Assembly: GCA_047921175.1 (NCBI GenBank)
Contig: JBLRWQ010000017.1
Span: forward strand, 1 to 44,817
Source: T1Sed10-7 sp047921175
GTDB taxonomy: Bacteria; Actinomycetota; Nitriliruptoria; Nitriliruptorales; Nitriliruptoraceae
Length of the DNA stretch: 44,817 nucleotides
Direction: 5' to 3'
Every line of letters starts with the position of its first letter. The first letter of the stretch is position 1. Positions 24,277 to 33,201 of this stretch are shown in pieces. A program made the position numbers and the translations under genes. The notes under the pieces are model-generated. The model ran no database searches. It was not told the origin of the DNA and worked only from the letters and a program-made list of their open reading frames with translations.

Positions 24277-25313
24277 TCCAGGCCTCCCAGGGCGAGGCCG
24301 ATGGCGGTCGCCAGGCTCGGTCCGACCTGCGCAAGCTCCTCGTCGCTGTACACCGTGTCGGTCGCGGGCCAGCGGTCGAACGGGTTGCCCACCTCGACCG
24401 GGAGCCGCACGCTGGAGGCGAGCCGGTCGCTGAGGCCGCGCAGCAGGGAGCCACCGCCGGTCAACACGATGCCGGCCAGCCGGGAGCTGCCCGACTGTGC
24501 CTGGTAGTAGTCGATCGAACTGCGGATCTCGTCGACGAAGGCGTCGGCCTGCTCGGAGACGATCCGGCCCGCAACGTCGCCCGTCTGGCCGATCACAGCG
24601 GCGCGCTTGGCTGCCTCGGCCTCCTCACGGGATACGGACAGGCCGCTCATGAGGGCGTCGGTGATCTGGTCGCCACCCATCACGAGGATGCGGACGAAGG
24701 TCGGGATGCCACCCTCGTGCACGACGATGTTGGTGACGCCGGCGCCGACGTCGACGAGCACCTGGTTGCCGTCACCGAAGGAGCGTGCGTCCCCCATGGC
24801 GCGGAGCACCGCGAAGGGGTTCAGGTCGATCCCGATCGGCTTGAGGCCCGCCTCGCTGGCCGCGTCGACGTGAGCGGTGACCATGTCCCGGTGACCGGCG
24901 ACCAGCAGCAGCCGCTGCATGGCCGCACCGTCGTCGGCGGTGTACTCGGACACCACGTGGACGTCGAGTTCGGCCTCCTCGACGGGGATCGGGATGTACT
25001 CCTGGACCTGGTAGCGCAGCGAGGCCCGCAGCTCCTTCTCCTCCATCGCAGGGAGGTCGACCTGACGGACGACGACCCGCTGGTTCGAGACACCGAGCCA
25101 GACCTTCTTGGACTTGAGCTTCGTGGTCCCCACCAGCTCGCGGAGCGCTTCGGCGACCGCAGGCATGTCGAGGATCTCGCCCTCGCGGACGACATCCGGG
25201 GGGAGCTCGACACCCCCGAAGTTGGTGACGGCGGTCGATCCCCGACCACCCTTGACCTCGGCCACGGTGATGGTCCGGGTACCGATGTCGACGCCGATCG
25301 CACTGGTCGCCAC
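24273..25313 (-). CDS. pilM: Type IV pilus assembly protein PilM
   Basis: Actin-like cytoplasmic ATP-binding protein of 346 residues. The phosphate-1 motif is in IGVDIGTRTITVAEVKGG, the phosphate-2 motif in VLVDVGAGVTNIVVHEGG, and the adenosine motif in IVLTGGGSLLRGL. EYIPIPVEEAELDVHVV is typical of the family. It forms a ring that binds PilN and the assembly motor. It starts four bases after the small regulator gene, so the two are surely co-transcribed. Confidence 0.94.
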   Translation of the reverse strand: MATSAIGVDIGTRTITVAEVKGGRGSTAVTNFGGVELPPDVVREGEILDMPAVAEALRELVGTTKLKSKKVWLGVSNQRVVVRQVDLPAMEEKELRASLRYQVQEYIPIPVEEAELDVHVVSEYTADDGAAMQRLLLVAGHRDMVTAHVDAASEAGLKPIGIDLNPFAVLRAMGDARSFGDGNQVLVDVGAGVTNIVVHEGGIPTFVRILVMGGDQITDALMSGLSVSREEAEAAKRAAVIGQTGDVAGRIVSEQADAFVDEIRSSIDYYQAQSGSSRLAGIVLTGGGSLLRGLSDRLASSVRLPVEVGNPFDRWPATDTVYSDEELAQVGPSLATAIGLALGGLE

Positions 25314-25316
25314 AGC

Positions 25317-25529
25317 TCAGCCGTTCGCTTCGTCAGCGGCAACGATGCCGTGATCGAGGTAGCGGGTGAGGTCAGCCTCGCGGATGCGGTAGTTCTTGCC
25401 GACGCGGATGGCTGGCAGGTCGCCCGCCTTGATGAGCCGGTACACGGTCATGTTGGAGACCCGCAGGACGTCGGCCACCTCGGCGACCGTCAGCAGCGGT
25501 CCCGCCACGGGCCTCGAGCCCTCTGCCAT
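25317..25529 (-). CDS. Small helix-turn-helix (MerR/excisionase-type) DNA-binding protein
   Basis: 70 residues with one winged-helix domain: LLTVAEVADVLRVSNMTVYR (the helix-turn-helix, about 13-32) then LIKAGDLPAIRVGKNYRIRE (the wing), as in excisionase and BldC-type proteins. The ATG at 25529 has GAGGA eight bases upstream; the frame extends much further upstream but as an antisense shadow of pilD. As first gene of the pilM operon it is a good candidate regulator of pilus genes. Dyads in its own leader could be its sites; that is inference. Confidence 0.82.
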   Translation of the reverse strand: MAEGSRPVAGPLLTVAEVADVLRVSNMTVYRLIKAGDLPAIRVGKNYRIREADLTRYLDHGIVAADEANG

Positions 25530-25593
25530 CGGTCTGTCCTCGCTCCGGGGCGCCTCCGGCGACGCCGCTGGTGCCCTGGTGAGGGCTCGTGCA

Positions 25594-25609
25594 CATCCGC
25601 GAACGGATG
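25594..25609 (-). promoter_or_regulatory. Hairpin in the leader of the regulator-pilM operon
   Basis: CATCCG-CGAA-CGGATG (self-complementary, six pairs, four-base loop). It lies about 65 bases before the regulator start and is part of the leader RNA from either candidate promoter. Confidence 0.45.
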
Positions 25610-25623
25610 TCACGTGACGTGAC
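25609..25623 (-). promoter_or_regulatory. Palindrome GTCACGTGAC, possible operator
   Basis: A perfect 10-bp palindrome (25609-25618) followed by another GTGAC half-site (gtcacgtgacgtgac in all). It lies just downstream of the candidate start site of the TTGACG promoter, a usual place for a repressor site. The cognate protein is unknown; the adjacent regulator is one candidate. Confidence 0.45.
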
Positions 25624-25630
25624 AAGGGCC

Positions 25631-25647
25631 CCACCTTTAACAGGTGG
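25631..25647 (-). promoter_or_regulatory. Inverted repeat overlapping the -10
   Basis: CCACCT-TTAAC-AGGTGG, six perfect pairs, surrounds the A/T-rich -10 element at 25635-25640. It may be an operator. Confidence 0.45.
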
Positions 25648-25663
25648 CTCGTAGGCACGTCAA
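25635..25663 (-). promoter_or_regulatory. Candidate sigma-70 promoter of the regulator-pilM operon
   Basis: TTGACG (25658-25663), a 17-base spacer and TTAAAG (25635-25640). The -35 is near consensus, the -10 only 3/6. It would give a leader of about 100 bases. Confidence 0.45.
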
Positions 25664-25669
25664 CCTCAA

Positions 25670-25697
25670 CTCTCGACACGTGGCCACACGACCTTGA
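25670..25697 (-). promoter_or_regulatory. Weak FliA/WhiG-like promoter before the regulator-pilM operon
   Basis: TCAA (25694-25697), 16 bases, GTCGAGAG (25670-25677). The -35 region CTCAAGGTCG is identical to that before pilA, while the -10 octamer agrees with GCCGATGG at only 5 of 8 positions. Confidence 0.3.
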
Positions 25698-25756
25698 GAA
25701 CGACACCGATGGGATTCGTCCCCCAGGGGCTCGGCGAGGTACGACCGGTCGGCACG

Positions 25757-26557
25757 TCACAGGCCCAGCACCCCGCGGACGAGCCCGACCGCCGGGTCCT
25801 GGAAGAGGATCACGACCATGGTCCCGACGGCGAGGTACGGGCCGAAGGGGATCCGGCTGGCCAGCTTCGCCTTTCCGAGCAGGAGCAGCACGACCGCGAT
25901 GACGACCGCAGAGAGGATCGTCGCGTAGGCGAAGACGACCAGCTCCAACCCACCCAGGTAACCGAGCACGAGGCCCAGCGAGATCGCCAGCTTGATGTCC
26001 CCCATGCCGATGCCGACCTGCCCACGCAGCAGCCGGAACAGCTCCGAGAGCCCGAACATGATCGCCGGCAGCCCGACCGCCCAGATGACCCCGCGCAGCA
26101 AGCTGCCCCACGCCGCGTCGAGCGCCGCAGCGAGCGCGACCAGCGGCAGCAGCACGAACGGCAGGCGGAGCGTCAGCCGGTTCGGGATGATGCGGTGCTC
26201 GAGGTCGATCACGGTCGCTACGACCAGCGACCACGTGAGCACGAGCAGCGCCGGCAGCAGCGGATCGAGCCCCCAGACCCAGGCGACCAAGCCGAACAGC
26301 ACCCCGGTGACGACCTCGACGACGAAGTAGCGCGGGCTGATCGGTGCCTGGCAGTCCCGGCACCGGCCCTTGAGCAGCACCCAGCTCACGACCGGCAGGT
26401 TGTCCCGGACCCGGATCTGCGTCCCGCAGGAGGGACAAGCCGAACGCTTCGGATTGGACACCGTGCCGCCCGCCGGCCACCGGTGGATCGGCACGTTCGC
26501 GAACGACCCCAGCACGAGCCCCAGCAGGACCGCCGACACCACCAGGAACGCGTCCAT
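25757..26557 (-). CDS. pilD: Prepilin peptidase / N-methyltransferase
   Basis: Polytopic membrane aspartic protease that cuts and N-methylates prepilins. 266 residues with the N-terminal methyltransferase part carrying two CXXC pairs (ACPSCGTQI and GRCRDCQAP). Catalytic aspartates lie in TVIDLEHRIIPN and GMGDIKLA. About eight hydrophobic segments. The ATG at 26557 has GGAGGG four bases upstream; another ATG five codons before would place that signal inside the gene. Its substrates are PilA and the minor pilins of this cluster. Confidence 0.94.
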   Translation of the reverse strand: MDAFLVVSAVLLGLVLGSFANVPIHRWPAGGTVSNPKRSACPSCGTQIRVRDNLPVVSWVLLKGRCRDCQAPISPRYFVVEVVTGVLFGLVAWVWGLDPLLPALLVLTWSLVVATVIDLEHRIIPNRLTLRLPFVLLPLVALAAALDAAWGSLLRGVIWAVGLPAIMFGLSELFRLLRGQVGIGMGDIKLAISLGLVLGYLGGLELVVFAYATILSAVVIAVVLLLLGKAKLASRIPFGPYLAVGTMVVILFQDPAVGLVRGVLGL

Positions 26558-26584
26558 CCACCCTCCACGCACAACCGGCCGCGA

Positions 26585-26590
26585 ACCCTA
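26585..26590 (-). promoter_or_regulatory. Candidate -10 of pilD
   Basis: TAGGGT lies 27 bases before the pilD start and just after the pilA terminator. There is no clear -35, so this is weak. Confidence 0.25.
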
Positions 26591-26600
26591 CCCACACAGG

Positions 26601-26628
26601 GGTGGGGCGGCCCGAAGGCCGCCCCACC
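26601..26628 (-). terminator. Terminator hairpin after pilA
   Basis: A perfect 12-pair stem (GGTGGGGCGGCC with its complement) around a four-base loop, 30 bases past the pilA stop. No U-tract follows. It should separate abundant pilA mRNA from pilD. Confidence 0.8.
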
Positions 26629-26658
26629 GAACGAGACTTCGCACAGAGTGAGTGCCGA

Positions 26659-27105
26659 CTAGCCGCAGGCTCCCTCTGCCACCTGCTGGACACCACCCTC
26701 AGTACTGTCGTACGTCACCGATCGGTCTGGTGCGAACGCGTCGGCCGTACCCTCGCCAAGTCGATTGTGGGTCCCGCAGATCTGGAACTCGTTCACAGCA
26801 AGCGTGGCTTCGTCAATCGTGACGGGTCCATCAGTCCCCTGGATTGTGGTCAGGAAGCCGTCGATGGCGCCTGCCTCGATTGCCTCCTCGTAGTTGCCTC
26901 CGTTAGTGACGGCGGCAGCCTCGATCTCAAGGGCGACGTTGCGGATGGTGCTGGTCAGCTCCGACTCCCAGGCGCGCTCGCGCTGGGAGAGGAAGGCCGG
27001 GATGGCGATGGCGGCGAGGATGCCGATGATGAGCACGACGACCAGCAGCTCGATCAGGGTGAAGCCCTCATCACGCTTGGCGTCTTCGATCTTGGTGGCG
27101 AGCAT
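26659..27105 (-). CDS. pilA: Major type IV pilin PilA
   Basis: 148-residue prepilin with a 14-residue leader ending KRDEG, then FTLIELLVVVLIIGILAAIAIPAF, the canonical N-methylated helix with Phe1 and Glu5 (given in part). The globular domain has two cysteines, one near residue 109 (FQICGT) and one at the end (EGACG), placed to close a C-terminal disulphide loop. Third positions are less GC-rich than in neighbouring genes. GGAAGGAG precedes the ATG. It is a single-gene unit, between the riboswitch-like leader and a strong terminator. Confidence 0.93.
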   Translation of the reverse strand: MLATKIEDAKRDEGFTLIELLVVVLIIGILAAIAIPAFLSQRERAWESELTSTIRNVALEIEAAAVTNGGNYEEAIEAGAIDGFLTTIQGTDGPVTIDEATLAVNEFQICGTHNRLGEGTADAFAPDRSVTYDSTEGGVQQVAEGACG

Positions 27106-27135
27106 GTACTCGCTCCTTCCATGATGGCGATGAAT

Positions 27136-27172
27136 GGACCTGTGCTGACGAGCACCTCCCCGGCACAGGTCC
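27136..27172 (-). promoter_or_regulatory. Ten-pair hairpin between riboswitch and pilA
   Basis: Arms GGACCTGTGC (27163-27172) and GCACAGGTCC (27136-27145) pair perfectly around a 17-base loop. The 5' arm shares two bases with the CCCGCC/GGCGGG hairpin at 27171-27189, so the two may be alternatives in the expression platform. There is no U-tract. Confidence 0.55.
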
Positions 27173-27189
27173 CGCCAGATGAAGGCGGG
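27171..27189 (-). promoter_or_regulatory. Six-pair hairpin after the riboswitch aptamer
   Basis: CCCGCC-TTCATCT-GGCGGG directly follows the aptamer and overlaps the next stem by two bases. It could switch with it. Confidence 0.5.
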
Positions 27190-27193
27190 TTCT

Positions 27194-27286
27194 GCGCGAG
27201 GTAGCCGGATGACCGTCCACCGAGGTGGCGAGGTCCCTTGGCTTTGCTGACCGGCCTTACGACCGGGTCGCCCTTGTCACGCGCGG
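27194..27286 (-). promoter_or_regulatory. Candidate c-di-GMP-I (GEMM-I) riboswitch upstream of pilA
   Basis: The RNA follows the GEMM-I plan. An AAGGGCGA segment comes first, then a stem CCGGTC-GTAA-GGCCGG with a GNRA tetraloop (27257-27260). The hallmark GCAAAGCC follows (27240-27247), then a second arm GCC-AA-GG-GACC...CCAC-CTCG-GTGG...GGTC-AT-CC-GGC that pairs throughout. The closing strand is GGCTACC, and GCGCG/CGCGC forms the outer stem. It departs from consensus in the joining strand (GGGCGAC for GGGCAAA), and the tetraloop receptor is not obvious. GEMM-I aptamers sense c-di-GMP and control pilus and adhesion genes in other bacteria. Confidence 0.75.
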
Positions 27287-27302
27287 TGACTCGTCCCACA
27301 AG

Positions 27303-27330
27303 CCATCGGCCGGTGCGACGGCGACCTTGA
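27303..27330 (-). promoter_or_regulatory. FliA/WhiG-like promoter of pilA
   Basis: TCAA (27327-27330), a 16-base spacer and GCCGATGG (27303-27310) resemble the sigma-28 family promoter TAAA-N15/16-GCCGATAA. A start about seven bases downstream would fall roughly ten bases before the riboswitch fold, as expected. Confidence 0.5.
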
Positions 27331-27412
27331 GCCTCCGGACGAAGAAACTTTCCGACCTCGTTGCCACGGTTGCCACACCACCGGTCGCGGACCGCTGGCG
27401 GATCCCGCGGAA

Positions 27413-27438
27413 GGGGCGCGGCCCCCCGGCCGCGCCCC
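27413..27438 (-). terminator. Terminator hairpin after pilC
   Basis: A perfect 11-pair stem GGGGCGCGGCC / GGCCGCGCCCC with a four-base loop, about 20 bases past the pilC stop. It ends the pilB-pilT-pilC unit before the pilA promoter. Confidence 0.8.
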
Positions 27439-27459
27439 TCACCCGAACCCCGTCGCAGG

Positions 27460-28698
27460 TCACTGGATCATGTCGAAGATGGCGAACATCGGCATGTAGA
27501 GCGCGATGACCATGCCGCCGACGATCCCGCCGATGACCCCGATCATGAGCGGCTCCATCATGGCGGTCAGCGACTCCGTGGTCGACTCGATCTCCATGTC
27601 GTAGAAGTCGGCCACCTTGGTGAGCATCCCGTCGACGTTGCCGGTCTCCTCCCCGACCGCGATCATCTGCACGACCATCGGCGGGAAGACCTCGTGGGTC
27701 GACAGCGGGCTGTGGATCGACTCGCCCTCACGGACCGAGCTCTGCACGTCCCGCACCGCCAGGGAGATGGGGCCGGAGTTGACCGTGTCGGCGGTGATCT
27801 CCAGCGCCTGGAGGATCGGGACGCCAGCCGCCAGCAGGGTGGACAGGTTCCGCGCGAAGCGGGACAGCGCGATCTTGTGGAACAGCGGCCCGAAGACCGG
27901 GACGCGCAGCTTGAACGTGTCGAGCGCGAACCGGCCCTTCTCGTTCTGTCGCACCTGCTTGTAGGCGAACCACAGGCCGATCGGCACGCCGAGGAACACG
28001 ACGGCCCCGAGCGGGGAGGTCATGAACTCCGACATCCGGACCAGGACCCGGGTCAGCAACGGCAGCTCGCCGCCGAGGTCGTTGAACATGCCCTCGAAGA
28101 CGGGGACGATGAAGATCAGCATCGCCGCCGACAACCCGATGGCCATGATCAGGACGATCACCGGGTAGGTCATGGCGGACTTGATCTTGCTGCGCAGCTT
28201 GACGTCGGCCTCGTACATGGCCGCGACACGCAGGAGCACCTGGTCGAGCATCCCGGCGGCCTCGCCGGCCCTCACCATCGCCACGAAGAGCTTGGGGAAG
28301 GTCTTGGGGTGCTGCGCCATGGCGGCCGACAGGCTCTGCCCCGACTCGACCTCGTTGCGGATCTCGGCGATGACCTCGGCCAGCGCCTTGTTCTCCGTCT
28401 GCTCGTGCAGGATCGTCAGCGCGCGGATCAACGACAGCCCGGAGGCGATCATCGTCGCGAACTGGCGCGAGAAGATCGCCAGGTCCTTGAGCTTCACCCG
28501 GTCCGACAGGCCCGGGATCTTGATCTCCATCTGGAGACCGGTCTCCTTGACCGCGTCGATCGACAGCGGCGTGTAGCCCATCGAGGCGAGCTTGGACGCG
28601 ACGGCCGCCTGGTTGTCCGCCTCGAGCTGCCCGGTGACGAGCTTGCCACTGCGGTCACGGACCTGGTAGTCGTACTTGGTGAGCGTCGCGGTGGCCAT
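27460..28698 (-). CDS. pilC: Type IV pilus inner-membrane platform protein PilC
   Basis: 412 residues, usual for PilC. Two GspF domains are seen, at about 75-195 (FSRQFATMIASGLSLIRAL, GEAAGMLDQVLLRVA) and 275-400 (FARNLSTLLAAGVPILQALE, GEETGNVDGMLTKVADFY). Three long membrane segments are present. An N-terminal region (YQVRDRSGKLVTGQLEADN) is typical of PilC. It is the membrane core that the PilB and PilT motors turn. The ATG has GAAGGAG eight bases upstream. Confidence 0.95.
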   Translation of the reverse strand: MATATLTKYDYQVRDRSGKLVTGQLEADNQAAVASKLASMGYTPLSIDAVKETGLQMEIKIPGLSDRVKLKDLAIFSRQFATMIASGLSLIRALTILHEQTENKALAEVIAEIRNEVESGQSLSAAMAQHPKTFPKLFVAMVRAGEAAGMLDQVLLRVAAMYEADVKLRSKIKSAMTYPVIVLIMAIGLSAAMLIFIVPVFEGMFNDLGGELPLLTRVLVRMSEFMTSPLGAVVFLGVPIGLWFAYKQVRQNEKGRFALDTFKLRVPVFGPLFHKIALSRFARNLSTLLAAGVPILQALEITADTVNSGPISLAVRDVQSSVREGESIHSPLSTHEVFPPMVVQMIAVGEETGNVDGMLTKVADFYDMEIESTTESLTAMMEPLMIGVIGGIVGGMVIALYMPMFAIFDMIQ

Positions 28699-28754
28699 GG
28701 TGCGGCTCCTTCACGTGGTTCCTGCGACGTGACCGTCGCGGGCGGACGAGCGGG

Positions 28755-30485
<1,731 letters not shown>

Positions 30486-30531
30486 GTCCGTGTCCTCCTC
30501 GGCACCACCTCGGTGCCGTCGTCGGGGTCCG

Positions 30532-32196
30532 TCAGGTGACGACCCGGCCGATCTCCTCGATCGTCGTCCTACCCTGCAGCACCTTCGCCAGGCCGTCCTG
30601 GCGGAGCTGCCGCATGCCCTGCTCGACCGCGGTGCGGCCGATCTCCTCGCTGGAGGCGCGGGCCACCGCGAGCCGCTCGATCTCCTCCGTCACGCTCATC
30701 ACCTCGTGGATCGCGAGCCGTCCGCGGTAGCCGGTGTTGCTGCAGGCCGAGCAGCCGCGGGCCTCGGGGACCTCCGGTCGCTCGTCCACGATGTCGTCGT
30801 CGAACCCGGCCACCTTGAGCAGCTCCGCCTCGGGGCGCACCAGCTCCATGCACCGGTTGCAGACCCGTCGGGCCAGGCGTTGGGCCAGCACGCAGTCCAC
30901 CGCGGAGCCGACCAGGAAGGGCTCGATGCCCATCTCGATCAGCCGGGTGACGGCCGACGGCGCGTCGTTGGTGTGCAGCGTGGACAGCACGAGGTGACCG
31001 GTGAGCGCCGCCTCGATGCCGATCTGCGCCGTCTCGCGGTCGCGCATCTCCCCCACCAGGACGATGTCGGGGTCCTGGCGCAGGATCGAGCGCAGCGCGT
31101 TCGCGAAGGTCAGGCCGACCTTGGGGTTGACCTGGACCTGGCTGATGCCGGGGAGCCGGTACTCGACCGGGTCCTCGGTGGTGATGACGTTGACGCCCTC
31201 CTGGTTGAGGACGTTCAGCGTGGCGTACAGCGTGGTGGACTTGCCCGAACCCGTCGGCCCGGTGACCAGGATCATCCCGTACGGCTTGGTGTAGGCACCG
31301 GAGTAGACCTCGAGGTTGTGGTCGAGGAAGCCGAGGTCGTCCAGCGAGAGCATCACCGAGGTCTTGTCGAGGATGCGCATCACGACCTTCTCGCCGTAGA
31401 CCGTCGGCAGGGTCGAGAAGCGCAGGTCGATCTGCTTGCCCTGCACGGTCAGGCCGATGCGGCCGTCCTGGGGGATGCGGCGCTCGGCGATGTCGACGTC
31501 GGCCATGATCTTCAGCCGGCTGATGACCCCGTTCTGGATCGACCGGGGGCTGCGCATGACCTCGTGCAGGACCCCGTCGATGCGGTAGCGCACGCGCAGG
31601 TCCCGCTCACCGGGTTCGATGTGGATGTCGGAGGCCCCGTCGGCGACCGCCTGGGTGATCAGCACGTTGACGAACCTGACGATCGGGGCGTCCTCGGTGA
31701 CCGCCTGGAGGTCGGCGAGGTCGGTGTCCTCGTCGTCCCCGACGAGGTCCCCCGCGATGGCCTCGATGTCCTCGTGCATCGACGCGTACTTGCTGATCGC
31801 CTTGGTCAGGTCCTCCTTGGTCGCGACGACCGGCTTGACCTCCATCTTGGTGATCGTGCGGACGTCGTCCATCGCGACCACGTTGGACGGGTCGCTCATG
31901 GCGACGATGAGCTTGCCCCCCTCGAACCGGATCGGCAGCACGCTGTGCCGGCGCATGATCGTGTCGGGCACGAGCGTGGTGGCGTGGGCGTCCACCTCGG
32001 TCTCGAGCAGGTCGACGAAGTCCATGCCGATCTGCGCGGCCAGGGCGGCCACGAGGTCCTTCTCGGTCACCATCTGCTGGCTGACCAGCACGCGACCGAG
32101 GGTGCGGCCGGAGCCGTTCTGCTCGGCCTCCGCGGCATGCAGCTGCTCCAGGTCGATCAAGCCACGGTCGACCAGGATCTGGCCGAGGCTCCTCAT
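30532..32196 (-). CDS. pilB: Pilus extension ATPase PilB
   Basis: 554 residues. The N-terminal MshEN domain (SLGQILVDRGLIDLEQLHAA, then TLGRVLVSQQMVTEKDLVAA) is close to the c-di-GMP-binding consensus. Next are the N2 domain (SDIHIEPGERDLRVRYRIDG) and the motor core with Walker A GPTGSGKS (313-320), Asp box TTEDPVEY, Walker B DIVLVGEMRD and His box TGHLVLSTLHT. The zinc tetracysteine is RVCNRC and GCSACS. It polymerises pilins by driving PilC. The ATG at 32196 has GGAGG six bases upstream. Confidence 0.95.
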   Translation of the reverse strand: MRSLGQILVDRGLIDLEQLHAAEAEQNGSGRTLGRVLVSQQMVTEKDLVAALAAQIGMDFVDLLETEVDAHATTLVPDTIMRRHSVLPIRFEGGKLIVAMSDPSNVVAMDDVRTITKMEVKPVVATKEDLTKAISKYASMHEDIEAIAGDLVGDDEDTDLADLQAVTEDAPIVRFVNVLITQAVADGASDIHIEPGERDLRVRYRIDGVLHEVMRSPRSIQNGVISRLKIMADVDIAERRIPQDGRIGLTVQGKQIDLRFSTLPTVYGEKVVMRILDKTSVMLSLDDLGFLDHNLEVYSGAYTKPYGMILVTGPTGSGKSTTLYATLNVLNQEGVNVITTEDPVEYRLPGISQVQVNPKVGLTFANALRSILRQDPDIVLVGEMRDRETAQIGIEAALTGHLVLSTLHTNDAPSAVTRLIEMGIEPFLVGSAVDCVLAQRLARRVCNRCMELVRPEAELLKVAGFDDDIVDERPEVPEARGCSACSNTGYRGRLAIHEVMSVTEEIERLAVARASSEEIGRTAVEQGMRQLRQDGLAKVLQGRTTIEEIGRVVT

Positions 32197-32238
32197 CCGG
32201 CGCCTCCATCGGGTTGCGGGCACGGGCGTCCACCCCAC

Positions 32239-32266
32239 GCATCGGCGGGCCCCCGGCACCACTTGA
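32239..32266 (-). promoter_or_regulatory. FliA/WhiG-like promoter of pilB
   Basis: TCAA (32263-32266), 16 bases, GCCGATGC (32239-32246): the same spacing and a seven-of-eight identical -10 octamer as before pilA. A start near 32232 would give a leader of about 36 bases to pilB. Confidence 0.5.
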
Positions 32267-32272
32267 GGTGCC
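32255..32272 (-). terminator. Hairpin between aroE and pilB
   Basis: GGCACC-TCAAGT-GGTGCC, six perfect pairs, 66 bases after the aroE stop. The loop contains the -35 of the pilB promoter, so it may be an operator instead of a terminator. Confidence 0.4.
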
Positions 32273-32337
32273 CCTCCCCCGGCGCGGTACCGGCCAGCGG
32301 CCTGCCCGCCGCCGACCGCACGGCGGTGACGTACCGG

Positions 32338-33201
32338 TCAGGCGCTGGGGAGCTCGCGACCCAGCGCCGCCGCCATCACGCCGCGCGGCGCCGGGCGACC
32401 GGTCCAGCGCTCGTAGCTCAGCGCCGCCTGCCCGAGCAGCATGCCCAGCCCGTCGAACGCCGCAGCGCCACGGGCCCGGGCCGCGGCCAGGAAGGGCGTC
32501 TCCCGGCCGTAGACGAGGTCGTAGGCGACCTGGTCACGGGTGAGGGTCTGGAGCGGGTCGGGGAGCCGCTCCCCCGCCAGACCCAGCGGCGTCGCGTTCA
32601 CCACCACGCTCGCCTCCGCGCAGGCGGCGGCCAGCGCCGCGCCGTCGGCCAGGTCCACCACCTCGGTGCCCGCGGCCCCGGTCCGCCTCGCCAGGTCCGC
32701 GATCCCGGCGGCCGCCTCCGGTCGTCGGCCGACGACGGCCACAGCCCCGCGCAGCCGGCCGATGGCGACGGCCGCGGCCCGTGCCGCTCCCCCGGTGCCG
32801 AGCACCAGCCACCTCGCCCCCGGCTCCGGTGCCAGCGCGGCCGTGAGGTCGTCGCCGAGCCCGAGCGCGTCGGTGTTGTCCCCGGTCAGGCCGTCGTCGT
32901 CCCACATGAGGGTGTTCACCGCCCCGACCAGGGCCGCCTCGTCGGTGACGTGGTCGCAGAGCGCCACGACGGCACGCTTGTGCGGCACGGTGACGTTGGC
33001 GCCGGCGGCCCCGATCGTGCCGAGCGCGGCGACCACGCCCGCCAGCGACGACGGCGGGGTCGGGGCGGCGAGGTAGACGAGGTCGAGCCCGTCCGCCCGG
33101 AAGGCCGCGTTGTGCAGCTGCGGGGAGGACGAGTGCCGGGCGGGCCAGCCGAGCAGGACGACCGGGCGGGTCGACGCGGTCGGCCAGGCGGAGGAGGTCA
33201 C
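32338..33201 (-). CDS. aroE: Shikimate dehydrogenase
   Basis: NADPH-dependent reduction of 3-dehydroshikimate. 287 residues with the substrate site (SSPQLHNAAF, NVTVPHK with the catalytic Lys, DNTDALG) and a Rossmann NADP site (LVLGTGGAARA, VVGRRPE, VVNATPLG). The opening STRPVVLLGWPARHSSSPQ has GWPARHS where many AroE proteins have GxPIxHS. The GTG overlaps the mltG stop (GTGA). It is cut off from the other aro genes by the pilus cluster. Confidence 0.94.
   Translation of the reverse strand: MTSSAWPTASTRPVVLLGWPARHSSSPQLHNAAFRADGLDLVYLAAPTPPSSLAGVVAALGTIGAAGANVTVPHKRAVVALCDHVTDEAALVGAVNTLMWDDDGLTGDNTDALGLGDDLTAALAPEPGARWLVLGTGGAARAAAVAIGRLRGAVAVVGRRPEAAAGIADLARRTGAAGTEVVDLADGAALAAACAEASVVVNATPLGLAGERLPDPLQTLTRDQVAYDLVYGRETPFLAAARARGAAAFDGLGMLLGQAALSYERWTGRPAPRGVMAAALGRELPSA

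Larger units (their letters stand above)
25530..25756 (-). other. Leader/intergenic region before the regulator-pilM operon
   Basis: Contains a weak GGGA-CGAA-TCCC hairpin (25711-25722) after pilD, two candidate promoters, and several dyads listed separately. No gene. Confidence 0.6.
27106..27459 (-). other. Long pilA leader region
   Basis: The 354 bp without a gene between pilC and pilA hold, in transcription order, the pilC terminator, a FliA/WhiG-like promoter, a c-di-GMP-I riboswitch candidate, two downstream hairpins and the pilA ribosome-binding site. A direct repeat TGGCAAC-CG-TGGCAAC at about 27361-27376 has no assigned role. Confidence 0.8.

Noticed and set aside
25317..26696. A 459-codon frame ending in the helix-turn-helix protein
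   Set aside because: Most of it is an alternate-frame reading of pilD and its upstream region. Only the last 70 codons have a ribosome-binding site and a known fold.
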